DNA of 52,848 nt from an uncultured Acidobacteriia bacterium (GTDB lineage Bacteria > Acidobacteriota > Terriglobia > Bryobacterales > Bryobacteraceae). Position 1 is the first letter of the stretch. Each line of letters opens with the position of its first letter. The position numbers and the translations under genes are program-made. This document shows positions 26,115-34,873 of the stretch, piece by piece. Under the pieces are notes generated by a model that saw only the letters and a list, made by a program, of their open reading frames with translations, had not been told where the DNA came from and ran no database searches. The stretch is from positions 1 through 52,848 of the forward strand of contig CAIVPR010000081.1 of the NCBI GenBank assembly GCA_903907865.1, written 5' to 3'.

Positions 26115-27754
26115 CTCGGCTCCTCAACCTCCAACACCCGGTCCGCCTTCACGTCCGCCAGCACCTGCCTGCGTCCGCTCGGCCACGCAATCTCGATACT
26201 CTTCACCACCGACACGGGCCCCAAACCGAAATGCACGCCCCAATCGACGGACGACGCATACCCCGCCGTCGTCGTCATCTCTGCCATCTGGCTCCCGATC
26301 CGCACCCGCGCCCCGATCCCGTCCCGGTTCGACTTCGTCCCCCGCAGCCGCAGCACGATCCAGTGTCCAGCCCCCGGACTCACATTCTCCCAAACTTCCG
26401 CCGAACCGCCCAGCGCCGACACCACGCCGTCCACCCTGCCGTCCCCGTTCAGATCGGCGAACACCGCCCCGCGGTGTGCGGCGACAGCCGTCAAGCCAGC
26501 CTCGTCCGACACATCCCTGAACACGCCCCCCGCATTCACGAACACCGAGTTCTTCTCCTTGTAAACCGACGGCTCGAACTGCTCCACCAAGTCGTTCACA
26601 TGAGAATTGGCCGTGAACAGGTCCTTCCAGCCATCATTATTGAAGTCCACCAGCGCCAGCCCCCAGCCGCTATGCTTCACGGACGCCGATCCCACCTTCG
26701 ACGCATAGGTCGCATCCAGAAACATTCCGTGGCCGGCATTCCGGAAAACCGGATAGGACTCGCCCGCCAGCGCCGTCACGATGGCGTCTGGCAGCCCGTC
26801 GTTGTCGTAGTCCTTGAACTCCACGCCCATGCTCGCCACGGGCTTTCCGTGGTCGCGCAAGGCCACGCCCGCCAGCAGCCCGACCTCCTCGAACGTTCCG
26901 TCGCCCTTGTTGTGGAACAGGAAGTTCGGCATGTTGTCGTTGGTGACGAACACGTCCGGCCACCCGTCGCCGTCGTAGTCGGCAAACCCGACCCCCATGC
27001 CGCGACCCGCATACGGCTTCAGTCCCGCCTTTTCCGTCACGTCCTCGAAGGTGCCGTCGCCACGGTTGCGGTACAGCGTGCTCGCCAACCCCTCGAAGTA
27101 CTTCGGATGGCAGTAGATCCGCACCCCGCGTGTCTGGTCGCCGCAGAACCGGTCGAACGCGGGAGACCATTTGGCGTAGTGCACCACCCAGAGGTCCAGC
27201 AGCCCGTCCCGGTCATAGTCGAACCACCCCGCAGCCACCGACCATTCCCCGCTCTTGATCCCCGATTTCGCCGTCACATCCTCGAACTTCCCGCCGCCCA
27301 CATTCCGATACAGGATGTTCCGGTTTACCCCCGCCACGAACAGGTCCGCACGACCGTCGTTGTCGAAATCCGCCGCCGCCGCGCCCATCGAGTAGCCTGC
27401 ACCCGCAACACCCGCTTCGGCTGTGACATCCCGGAACTTCATCCCGCCCTCGTTCCGGTACAGCCGGTTCCGGAACTTCGGAGACGACTTCTCCAGCGAC
27501 GGAATCTCCGCCCCGTTCGTGAAGAAGAAGTCGGGCCGCCCGTCGCCGTCGTAGTCGAGGATCGCGATTCCCCCCGGCATGGTCTCGATCATGTGCTTCC
27601 GTGCTGTCGGGTTGTTCTCCAGCACGAAGTCGACCCCGGCCTGCGCAGCGACTTCCCGAAACCGGATCGGGCCTGGCTCCGATGAAACTGCGGCCGCGAG
27701 CGCGCACGCCACCACCACCGCTCCCGCTAACCGCCCTGCCGATGGGAAAATCAT
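26111..27754 (-). CDS. CRTAC1-like secreted FG-GAP/ASPIC-UnbV protein
   Basis: This is about 547 aa from the ATG at 27754; a GTG at 27769 is an alternative start. After a signal peptide (AGRLAGAVVVACALAAAVSS) come about seven FG-GAP/VCBS calcium-loop repeats (DYDGDGRPDFFFTNG, DFDNDGRADLFVAG, DYDGDGWPDVFVTND and others), expected to form a beta-propeller. The C-terminal ASPIC/UnbV domain has GIGARVRIGSQ and IAWPSGRRQVL. Such proteins are extracellular and often multi-copy in Acidobacteria; the ligand is unknown. It is divergent from the acetyltransferase, whose start is only 7 nt away. Confidence 0.9.
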   Translation of the reverse strand: MIFPSAGRLAGAVVVACALAAAVSSEPGPIRFREVAAQAGVDFVLENNPTARKHMIETMPGGIAILDYDGDGRPDFFFTNGAEIPSLEKSSPKFRNRLYRNEGGMKFRDVTAEAGVAGAGYSMGAAAADFDNDGRADLFVAGVNRNILYRNVGGGKFEDVTAKSGIKSGEWSVAAGWFDYDRDGLLDLWVVHYAKWSPAFDRFCGDQTRGVRIYCHPKYFEGLASTLYRNRGDGTFEDVTEKAGLKPYAGRGMGVGFADYDGDGWPDVFVTNDNMPNFLFHNKGDGTFEEVGLLAGVALRDHGKPVASMGVEFKDYDNDGLPDAIVTALAGESYPVFRNAGHGMFLDATYASKVGSASVKHSGWGLALVDFNNDGWKDLFTANSHVNDLVEQFEPSVYKEKNSVFVNAGGVFRDVSDEAGLTAVAAHRGAVFADLNGDGRVDGVVSALGGSAEVWENVSPGAGHWIVLRLRGTKSNRDGIGARVRIGSQMAEMTTTAGYASSVDWGVHFGLGPVSVVKSIEIAWPSGRRQVLADVKADRVLEVEEPR

Positions 27755-27761
27755 ATTTCCG

Positions 27762-28244
27762 ATGTCCACTTACAGTATCCGGCCTTCACTCCCGAAGTCG
27801 GCCAAAACCGACACCGAGACCGTCTGCCACCACCGCCGCGCCATGTTCCGCGACATGGGCCACCCCGACGACTCCGTGATGAACGCCATGATTACCGCCT
27901 TCCGGCCATGGGTCCATCGCCGCTTGGAATCGGGCGAGTATCGTGCTTGGTTCGCGCGGAGCTCCGACGGAGAAATCATCGCTGGCGCGGGAGTCTGGCT
28001 CATGGACTGGCCTCCCCATATGATCGCGCCCGGGGCTCCGCGTGCCAACATCGTCAACGTCTACACCGAGCCGGGCCACCGACGCCAAGGCCTCGCCCGG
28101 CAACTGATGCACGAGGTTCTCGATTGGTGCCGCACGAACGGCGTCGGGGTTGTGATCCTGCATGCCAGCAAGGAAGGGCGGGCGCTCTACGAGTCGCTGG
28201 GATTCGCGTCCACCAACGAGATGCGATTGATTCTGGAGCCCTAA
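27762..28244 (+). CDS. GNAT-family N-acetyltransferase
   Basis: This is 160 aa from the ATG at 27762. The acetyl-CoA-binding motif A is NVYTEPGHRRQGLARQLM, followed by the typical C-terminal ILHASKEGRALYESLGF. The substrate is not predictable. No ribosome-binding site is visible before this ATG. The gene ends 4 nt before the amidohydrolase start, which suggests an operon. Confidence 0.9.
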   Translation: MSTYSIRPSLPKSAKTDTETVCHHRRAMFRDMGHPDDSVMNAMITAFRPWVHRRLESGEYRAWFARSSDGEIIAGAGVWLMDWPPHMIAPGAPRANIVNVYTEPGHRRQGLARQLMHEVLDWCRTNGVGVVILHASKEGRALYESLGFASTNEMRLILEP

Positions 28245-28248
28245 ATCC

Positions 28249-29502
28249 ATGCGCAACCTCTTGATCGCAGCCACGATCATCGCCGGTATCGTCTATTTTC
28301 TGATGTTCTGGCCGATGCGCGATCCGCGCCCAGCCTCGCGCAATGGAGGGGGCACGTTCGCATTTCAGAACGTTAAGGTCTACGTCTCGCCCGACGCCCC
28401 GCCATTGGAGGCCGCAACCGTGGTGGTCCGGGATGGTCGCATATCGGAAGTCGGTACCAACCTGCCGGTTCCCCAAGGTGTTCGGGTTCTCGCCTGTGAC
28501 CAATGCATTGTGACCGCCGGTTTCTGGAACGCCCACGTCCATTTCACCGAGCCCAAGTACAACGACGCGATCTGGGGCCACACCGCGTCAGTGGATGCCG
28601 ACATCCAGGACATGCTCACCAGCCGTGGTTTCACAACGGTAGTGGATGCGGGTTCCGACCCGCGCGTCAGCATCTCGCTCCGACGCCGCATTGAGTCCGG
28701 CGAACTGCGCGGTCCGGCCATCTACCTTGCCGGACGCTCCATTTATCCGCCGGACGGCATCCCGTACTACGTCAAGCAGGTGGTCTCGATCTGGATCCGT
28801 TGGCTGATGCCGCAGCCCGGCACGCCCGAGGACGCCGCAGCCGCTGTCGAAAGCAACACGGCGCGCGGGGCCGACTTGACCAAGCTCTTCACCGGGTCTT
28901 ACGTCGCCCGCGGCCATGTGCTCGCCATGCCGTTGCCAGTCGCCAAGGCGGCCGTAGATACTGCACACCGCTACGGTCAACTTGTCTACAGCCATCCGTC
29001 GGATGTGGCGGGCACCAAGGTTGCCATAGCGGCCGGCGTCGACGTCGTGGCCCACGCGCCGGACACCACCGATGGCATCGACCAAGCGCTGCTCCAAACC
29101 ATCGTGGACAGGCGCATGGCCATGATTCCGACGCTCGAGATGTTCGCCACCACGGTCACGGACAAGCCTGAATATATCCGCCCCATCCACCAGTTGGTGG
29201 CCAAGTTCCGCTCGCTCGGCGGCGAGATACTCTTCGGCACCGATGTGGGCTATATGGAGGATTACCGTACGTGGGGAGAATTCGAGGCCATGTCGGATTG
29301 CGGCATGACGCCCATGGAAATCCTGCGCTCCCTGACCGTAGCGCCAGCCCTCCGATTCCATGCCCAGAATGAAAAAGGCACCGTCGAGCCGGGCAAACTT
29401 GGAGACTTGACCGTTCTGGACGACGACCCTGCCGTCCACCTAAATGCCTTCGCTCGGGTGAGAATGACGATCCGCTCCGGTCGAATCCTCTACTCCCGCT
29501 AA
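28249..29502 (+). CDS. Membrane-anchored amidohydrolase-family enzyme
   Basis: This 417-aa protein has an N-terminal membrane anchor (LLIAATIIAGIVYFLMFW). The metal-dependent hydrolase ligands are in order: AHVHF (HxH, near residue 96), the lysine region DLTKLFTG, YSHPSD, AHAPDT and the final aspartate GTDVGY. It is related to imidazolonepropionase/prolidase-like amidohydrolases. The substrate is unknown. Its TAA overlaps the convergent stop of the Rrf2 gene by 3 nt. Confidence 0.9.
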   Translation: MRNLLIAATIIAGIVYFLMFWPMRDPRPASRNGGGTFAFQNVKVYVSPDAPPLEAATVVVRDGRISEVGTNLPVPQGVRVLACDQCIVTAGFWNAHVHFTEPKYNDAIWGHTASVDADIQDMLTSRGFTTVVDAGSDPRVSISLRRRIESGELRGPAIYLAGRSIYPPDGIPYYVKQVVSIWIRWLMPQPGTPEDAAAAVESNTARGADLTKLFTGSYVARGHVLAMPLPVAKAAVDTAHRYGQLVYSHPSDVAGTKVAIAAGVDVVAHAPDTTDGIDQALLQTIVDRRMAMIPTLEMFATTVTDKPEYIRPIHQLVAKFRSLGGEILFGTDVGYMEDYRTWGEFEAMSDCGMTPMEILRSLTVAPALRFHAQNEKGTVEPGKLGDLTVLDDDPAVHLNAFARVRMTIRSGRILYSR

Positions 29503-29972
29503 ATGTGGTACATCAAATTGTCCGGTGTCACCCGCTCCGCCTTGGCCGTGTCCACCTGCTTGATGAGCTCGGCCAGAGTCGTCCGGTCCAGCACCTCGGA
29601 CATAGCATCCCGCACCCGCCGCATGATGATCCGCGTGGCGCAGTTCTCCACGTCGACGCATTCCTCGCAAGCCCGGAATGCCGTCTCGCTGGCGCAAGGG
29701 AGTGGTGCCAGCGGACCCTCCATCACGCGGATGATCGACCCGATCGTCACTGCCGACGGCGGCCGGTTCAACTGGTAGCCGCCCTTGCGCCCCATCTTGC
29801 TCTCGAGCAAGCCGCGACCCTTCAGGTCCAAAAGGATCGCTTCAAGGAATTTCAGCGGAATCGATTCCTCGGTTGCCAGGGTGGCAATCATGATCGGTCC
29901 CTGCTTGTATTTCCTTCCCAGAGCCAGCATGGCCTTCAATCCGTACTGGGTTCTCTTTGAAATGGTTCGCAT
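29499..29972 (-). CDS. Rrf2-family transcriptional regulator with a cysteine cluster
   Basis: This 157-aa protein has a winged helix-turn-helix (SIPLKFLEAILLDLKGRGLL) with the Rrf2 wing RKGGYQLNRPP. Cysteines at 93, 102, 105 and 111 match the iron-sulfur-binding loop of IscR/RsrR-type sensors. The ribosome-binding site GGAGGAG is strong. No isc, suf or cysteine-synthesis genes are adjacent, so its regulon lies elsewhere or includes the DUF1080 gene just upstream on the same strand. Confidence 0.9.
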   Translation of the reverse strand: MRTISKRTQYGLKAMLALGRKYKQGPIMIATLATEESIPLKFLEAILLDLKGRGLLESKMGRKGGYQLNRPPSAVTIGSIIRVMEGPLAPLPCASETAFRACEECVDVENCATRIIMRRVRDAMSEVLDRTTLAELIKQVDTAKAERVTPDNLMYHI

Positions 29973-30039
29973 CGGGCTCGACTCCTCCCATTACATCACG
30001 GCTACAAAGGAGGCCGCCCGAAACCGGCCATGCAACGCC

Positions 30040-31314
30040 TCAGTTCAACTTCTTCAGCCAAATATTCCGTACCGAGACCTTGCAGACCTGCTCCAGCTCG
30101 ATCCCGATCAGCCCCGACTGGTTATTCGAAGACTGCGGGTCGTCGTCCACCATCACCGCCATCAGTTGCCCGTTCAGGATCTGGATGAACGTGCCGCCGC
30201 GCGCGATGATCGTGTACTCGTTCCAGTCGTCCATCTTGACAACCTTGCCCAGAGCCTCGCGATCTCCGATGGTGCCCATCTGCTTCTTCTCGCGCAGCCC
30301 GGCACCCTCCACCACCATGCCGCGCCACGACAGGATCCGCATGGGCGTGTTCTCGGAATAGAACTGCCCCGTCCAATCGCGCGAGACCGGCCAGAAATCC
30401 GCCTGCGGCCCCGTCATCATCCAATTCAGGTTCACCGGACCGTTGTTCGCCGTCACATTGTCGGCAATCGGCGCCAGCCACGGGATGCCCGTCTTGCTGC
30501 GGTACTGGATGCCCGTGCCGCCCGTGCCCTCCACCTTGATCTCCAGCTTCAGGGTGAAATCCTTCGCTTCCGTGCCGCGGTAGACCAGATAAGTGTTGCC
30601 ACTGGGATTCTGCGCGGTGGATTCACCCACGATGGCCCCGTTCTCCGCCCGCCAGAACTTTGGGTTGCCGTCCCAGTTCTTCAGGCTGACTCCGTCGAAC
30701 AACGACACGTAGCCGTCGTGTTCGGCAAAGTTCACCGGCTGTGGCTGGGTAAACGTGACGCGGTCCAGCGACCCGCCCATTGCGACCAGCGCCGCCACCT
30801 GGTCAGCAGCCAGCTTGTTCGGCGACGCTTGGATCTTCGCGAATGCCTTCGCCCTGCTCTTAGTCAACGCCCTTTCGGCGGCCTGGAATGCCGCGACCTT
30901 GGCCGCCCTGTCAGTCGCCCCCGTCGATGCCAGCCCGTTGCGCGCACTCGTCTCGGCCTTCACCAGCGGCAGTGCCGCGTAGGTCATCTGCATCAGCGCT
31001 TGGACCTGTGCCTCCTGGATCCGCGGAATGGTCCCGCCCGTCTGGTACGTCGGCGCGCCTCCGCGCCCGCCGCCACCCCGACCACCGGGGCCCGGCATGC
31101 CGCGCCGCGCATCCGCCAACGCAGCTTCCGCCGCCACCAAGGTATCCACCTTCGCGGTCAGTGCCGCTTCCGACGCTGGAACCGTGTACGTCGCCGCAAT
31201 CAAGGCCGACCGCGCCTCGTTCACCGCCTGCGTTTTCGCAGCCAATTCCGGATTCGCCGGAGCTTGACCCAACAGCGACGTCGCGCCAAATACGACCGTC
31301 AGAAGGATCCTCAT
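30040..31314 (-). CDS. Secreted DUF1080 (3-keto-disaccharide hydrolase-like) protein
   Basis: This 424-aa protein has a signal peptide (MRILLTVVFGATSLLGQAPA). An Ala-rich helical region (about 20-180) is interrupted by a glycine/arginine-rich stretch at about 74-90. The C-terminal DUF1080 jelly-roll has FDGVSLKNWDG, FYSENTPMRILSW and the late segment SGLIGIELEQ. DUF1080 domains in Bacteroidetes and Planctomycetes hydrolyse 3-keto-glycosides. Its start overlaps the stop of the isomerase-like gene by 4 nt, pointing to a shared sugar pathway. The helical N-terminal extension is unusual. Confidence 0.85.
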   Translation of the reverse strand: MRILLTVVFGATSLLGQAPANPELAAKTQAVNEARSALIAATYTVPASEAALTAKVDTLVAAEAALADARRGMPGPGGRGGGGRGGAPTYQTGGTIPRIQEAQVQALMQMTYAALPLVKAETSARNGLASTGATDRAAKVAAFQAAERALTKSRAKAFAKIQASPNKLAADQVAALVAMGGSLDRVTFTQPQPVNFAEHDGYVSLFDGVSLKNWDGNPKFWRAENGAIVGESTAQNPSGNTYLVYRGTEAKDFTLKLEIKVEGTGGTGIQYRSKTGIPWLAPIADNVTANNGPVNLNWMMTGPQADFWPVSRDWTGQFYSENTPMRILSWRGMVVEGAGLREKKQMGTIGDREALGKVVKMDDWNEYTIIARGGTFIQILNGQLMAVMVDDDPQSSNNQSGLIGIELEQVCKVSVRNIWLKKLN

Positions 31315-32198
31315 AGCGCGAACGCCTCGCGGATCTTGCCCAGGAACGCCACAATCTTCTGCGTCGGGTCGCCCGCGCCCAGCGCTTCGAAAGGCACATA
31401 GCCCCGGTAGCCCGACCGGTCGATGATCCCCTTGATCTTCGTCAGATCCGTCGGTTCGACCTTGTTGTTGCGTCCGACCTCCTCTTTGATCTGCCAGGAG
31501 ACGGCGTATGGCACAAGCTTTTCGATCTCAGCGTATGGGTCGCCCTGCCGTAGGCTGCCGATGTCGAGGATGGCCCCGAACCAGTCCGACCCGACCGCGT
31601 CGATCATGCGGATGGTCTCGTCGGCGGTCTTGAGGAAGTCGTTGTGCTGCTGGACCCCGACGACCACGCCGTGCTCTTTGCCGAACGCGGCGCATTCGCG
31701 GAAATCGTCCGCCATCCACTTGCAGGCTTCCTCGAAGCTATGGCCCTCGGGGCGCTTGACGCCGGAAAACACGCGGATCACGGGGGCACCCAGCTTACTC
31801 GCGACCACGATCCAGTTCTTCACCATTTGGACGTCTGCCTTGCGGGCCGAGACCTCGGCCACCGCAAAGTCGTTGCGTACGCCTGTGCCGCTGATCGCGA
31901 CCCCGTTGACGAAGGCGGTGCGCTTCAGGCCGTAGATGTAGTCGTCGGAGGGGACGTTCGGATAGCCGGGGAAGTAGTAACCGGTGGGGTCGAGTGCATC
32001 CACGCCGTGCTTGGCGCAGAAATGGACGGCGTCGGCGAGCGTCATTGTGCCGGCCTTCAGCTGCTTGTCGAACGAATAGCCGTTCAGGCCCAGCTTCAGC
32101 TTGACGCCGGATTCGCGCGCCACCTTTGCTTCAAGCGGCAGCGCCGCACCAACCGCCAGCCCGGCGGAACCGGATAGAAAACTCCTGCGATGGATCAT
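31311..32198 (-). CDS. Tat-exported sugar-phosphate isomerase/epimerase-like protein
   Basis: This 295-aa protein begins with the twin-arginine leader MIHRRSFLSGSAGLAVGAAL. The rest is a xylose-isomerase-like TIM barrel, with LKLGLNGYSFD, VGVQQHNDFLK, AILDIGSLRQGDP and the late glutamate YVPFEALGAGD. Homologues act on keto-sugars. Coupled to the DUF1080 gene by a 4-nt overlap, it probably works on a keto-glycoside or its product in the periplasm. Confidence 0.87.
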   Translation of the reverse strand: MIHRRSFLSGSAGLAVGAALPLEAKVARESGVKLKLGLNGYSFDKQLKAGTMTLADAVHFCAKHGVDALDPTGYYFPGYPNVPSDDYIYGLKRTAFVNGVAISGTGVRNDFAVAEVSARKADVQMVKNWIVVASKLGAPVIRVFSGVKRPEGHSFEEACKWMADDFRECAAFGKEHGVVVGVQQHNDFLKTADETIRMIDAVGSDWFGAILDIGSLRQGDPYAEIEKLVPYAVSWQIKEEVGRNNKVEPTDLTKIKGIIDRSGYRGYVPFEALGAGDPTQKIVAFLGKIREAFAL

Positions 32199-32258
32199 TT
32201 GTGTTGTTCCAGCATGCAGTATATCCCCTGCCTGGACCGGACAACCATCAATCCAGCT

Positions 32259-33242
32259 TCACCGGCCCCGGTTGAACCAGCGCCAGGCAGTCTCCACGAT
32301 CCGATCGAGTCCCGAATCCACCGGCTTCCAGCCCAACTGGTCCTGCAATCGGCTGGAGTCGGCCACCAGCGACGGTGGATCGCCATCGCGCCTCGGCCCG
32401 AAGCTGAACGGCACAGGCTGGCCGGTTACTGTTTCGACCGCTGCCAAAACTTCCTTGACGGAGAATCCTGTGCCCGTCCCGACGTTGTACCGGTTCGACG
32501 GCCCGCCCGCTATCAGGGATTCCACCGCCGAGATGTGCGCCCGCGCCAAGTCCGAAACGTGGATGTAGTCGCGGATGCAAGTGCCGTCGGGTGTCGGGTA
32601 GTCTTCGCCGAACAGGGTCATCGGCTTGCCGCTGCGAATGGCCTCGAACATGAGGGGGATCAGGTGGGTTTCGGGATCGTGGCTCTCGCCCGCGCGGCAC
32701 AGCGGGTCCGCGCCCGAGGCGTTGAAATACCTTAGGCAGATACCGCGCACGCTGTGGAGCCGGTCGAACCAGTCCAGCATCGTTTCCACCATCACCTTGG
32801 TCTCGCCATACGCATTGACCGGGCGCTTGGCGGCCGATTCCGGGATCGGCGACACGTCCGGCATTCCGTACACCGCTGCCGTCGACGAGAACACGATGTT
32901 CTTCACCCCGGCGCGCACCATTGCGTTCAACAACGAGAGCGACCCCGCCGTGTTGTTGTAGAAGTACAGCCCCGGGTCCTTCATGGACTCGCCCACCGCG
33001 ATGAACGCAGCGAAGTGGATTACAGCCGCCACCGGGCGCTCCGTCAGCACGCGCACCAGCCCGTCGGTGTCGAGGAGATCGATCTCGCGAAGCCGCGCGG
33101 GATCAACGGCGGCGCGCAATCCGCGAGACAGGTTGTCGACCACCACCACGTCGTAGCCCGCGTCGAGGAGTTGCAGCACGGTGTTGGAACCGATGTAGCC
33201 GGCACCGCCGGTCACGAGTATCAGGGGTTTCTGGGTCGACAT
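32259..33242 (-). CDS. galE: UDP-glucose 4-epimerase
   Basis: This 327-aa short-chain dehydrogenase-type enzyme has the NAD-binding GGAGYIGS (12-19), SSTAAVYG (119-126) and the catalytic pair YGETK (Y145, K149). Segments such as GTCIRDYIHVSDLARAH and YNVGTGTGFSVKEV are typical of GalE. It interconverts UDP-glucose and UDP-galactose for polysaccharide and LPS synthesis. It starts 7 nt after holA. Confidence 0.95.
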   Translation of the reverse strand: MSTQKPLILVTGGAGYIGSNTVLQLLDAGYDVVVVDNLSRGLRAAVDPARLREIDLLDTDGLVRVLTERPVAAVIHFAAFIAVGESMKDPGLYFYNNTAGSLSLLNAMVRAGVKNIVFSSTAAVYGMPDVSPIPESAAKRPVNAYGETKVMVETMLDWFDRLHSVRGICLRYFNASGADPLCRAGESHDPETHLIPLMFEAIRSGKPMTLFGEDYPTPDGTCIRDYIHVSDLARAHISAVESLIAGGPSNRYNVGTGTGFSVKEVLAAVETVTGQPVPFSFGPRRDGDPPSLVADSSRLQDQLGWKPVDSGLDRIVETAWRWFNRGR

Positions 33243-33249
33243 GTTGTCC

Positions 33250-34347
33250 TTATGCGCAGAGTTTGACCACGAAGTTCTCGATCACGATCCGGTCGTCCGG
33301 CCTGGCCCCCCGCAGATCCCGGTCGGCCTCGAAAATCAGCTTCAGTCCCCGCTCCAACTGCGGCGTGGAAAACTTGGCGGCGGTGGTTGCGACCTGCTCG
33401 GCCCGCGAGCCCCACATCGGCACGCCGAATCGCTGGAAGTGACTCTGGATCGCCATCGCGCCCTTCAAGTTTGCCTCGCGCGCCACCAGCGCCATGCGGA
33501 ACTGGCCCGCGAGAAAAGTCAAAGCCAGTGGCAGGTACTCGCCCTCGCGCACCAGCGCGTCCAGCGTTTCGAGCGACTTTGCCCGGTCCCGCCGTCCCAA
33601 CGAGTTCACCAGCGCGAAAATCGTGCTCTGCCGCGCGTCGGGCACCAGCAACGGCAGTTCCTCCGCCGTGATCGGCTTGCCGTAGAGCGATAGTTTTTCG
33701 AGTTCCACCGCGATCCGCGCCACATCCGCGGCCAGCGCCTCCACCAGCGTTTCGGCCGCGGCGGGTTCCAGCTTCACGTTCAGAGACCGCGCGATCCGGT
33801 CCATCTCGACCCGCGCCTCGTCGGCGGAGAACTTGCGGAACTCCACAACTTCGTTGACAGCCCCGTAGAACTTCCGGACGCGGTCGGTCTTGGCCTTTTC
33901 GTCGCCGTCCAAGTCCCACCGGGTGGCTTCGAGGACCAGCGTCACGCCCGGAGTCGGGCTCTTCAGGTACGCCTCCAGCAGTGCGATTTCGCCCGTGCTG
34001 GCCGACCCGCCCTTCGCCACGGGCGCGTCGTCGCCGCCCTCGTCGTCATCGTCGGAAACGTTGGACGCCGCAGTACGCGAAATGCGCGGCATCGCGACCT
34101 CGGCGTTCGTGACGAAAACCAGCCGCTCGGACGCGAACAGCGACATCGACCGCATGTCGTCCACGATGGACGCAAGTGCCGTTTCGTTGGCGTCGATGGT
34201 TTCGGGCTCGACCCCGGACGAGATCGCGGCGGCGGAAATCAGGGCATCGCGGCAGCGTCGGCGGTTGTAGCCCTCTTGGCCCAGGAATAGCGTGACCGGC
34301 GGCAGGTCGCCCTTCTTGATCTTGGCCAGAAACTGCGAGGGTGTCAT
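33250..34347 (-). CDS. holA: DNA polymerase III subunit delta
   Basis: This 365-aa clamp-loader delta subunit has an N-terminal ATPase-like fold without a Walker A (PVTLFLGQEGYNRRRCRDAL), the middle RWDLDGDEKAKTDRVRKF, and the C-terminal collar region RMALVAREANLKG. An acidic low-complexity insert lies at about 97-107 (SDDDDEGGDD). Delta opens the beta clamp. It follows lptE by 6 nt, the familiar lptE-holA pairing of Gram-negative genomes. Confidence 0.93.
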   Translation of the reverse strand: MTPSQFLAKIKKGDLPPVTLFLGQEGYNRRRCRDALISAAAISSGVEPETIDANETALASIVDDMRSMSLFASERLVFVTNAEVAMPRISRTAASNVSDDDDEGGDDAPVAKGGSASTGEIALLEAYLKSPTPGVTLVLEATRWDLDGDEKAKTDRVRKFYGAVNEVVEFRKFSADEARVEMDRIARSLNVKLEPAAAETLVEALAADVARIAVELEKLSLYGKPITAEELPLLVPDARQSTIFALVNSLGRRDRAKSLETLDALVREGEYLPLALTFLAGQFRMALVAREANLKGAMAIQSHFQRFGVPMWGSRAEQVATTAAKFSTPQLERGLKLIFEADRDLRGARPDDRIVIENFVVKLCA

Positions 34348-34353
34348 AGATAC

Positions 34354-34860
34354 CTAGAAACTCTCCAGCAGCGCGCTTACCACGGTCCGTGCCACGTCGC
34401 GGCTGATGCGCTGCAGCGTGACCTGGCTCTCGTCGAGGTATTGTTTGGGGTCGATGCCGATCTCGTAGCGGTCGCGGAATTCGAGGTTGGGACGAAAGAA
34501 AATCACCTTGCCGTCCTTGCCGGTAAGGCGCACTTGCGTCTGCACCAAGATCTGCGCGCCCGTGCCGCGGCCCGTGGTCGGATCAAGAACTGTGGCGTTG
34601 CTGAAAAGGTTCACGACCGAGCCCGTCAGGACGGCGTCTGCCTTGGCCGGATCCGCTACAACATTGTAGTGGGTTCGCGAGATGACCTCGCGGGACATCG
34701 CCTCGGCCATGTAGTTGGAAAGCTTGTACTCGGTGGTCGCGTTGCCCCAGGGCGTGATGGCGATGGTGTGGATCTCTTTCGGCAGCAGATTGGTGCTGCC
34801 GGTGGCGTGGTATCCGCAGCCGGCCAGTGCCAGCGCCGACAAGGCGACGAGGAACCTCAT
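34354..34860 (-). CDS. lptE: LPS-assembly lipoprotein LptE
   Basis: This is 168 aa from the ATG at 34860, chosen because AGGAG lies 5 nt upstream; a start 9 codons earlier would overlap the previous gene. The lipoprotein signal MRFLVALSALALAGC ends in an LAGC lipobox, and GYHATG follows as in LptE. The family plugs the LptD barrel that inserts LPS into the outer membrane. Its presence implies a diderm cell with LPS. Confidence 0.9.
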   Translation of the reverse strand: MRFLVALSALALAGCGYHATGSTNLLPKEIHTIAITPWGNATTEYKLSNYMAEAMSREVISRTHYNVVADPAKADAVLTGSVVNLFSNATVLDPTTGRGTGAQILVQTQVRLTGKDGKVIFFRPNLEFRDRYEIGIDPKQYLDESQVTLQRISRDVARTVVSALLESF

Positions 34861-34873
34861 ATGCGCTCCTGCC

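Noticed and set aside
26111-27754. Repeated aspartate-rich units as a DNA repeat
   Set aside because: They are FG-GAP protein repeats with different codons, not duplicated DNA.
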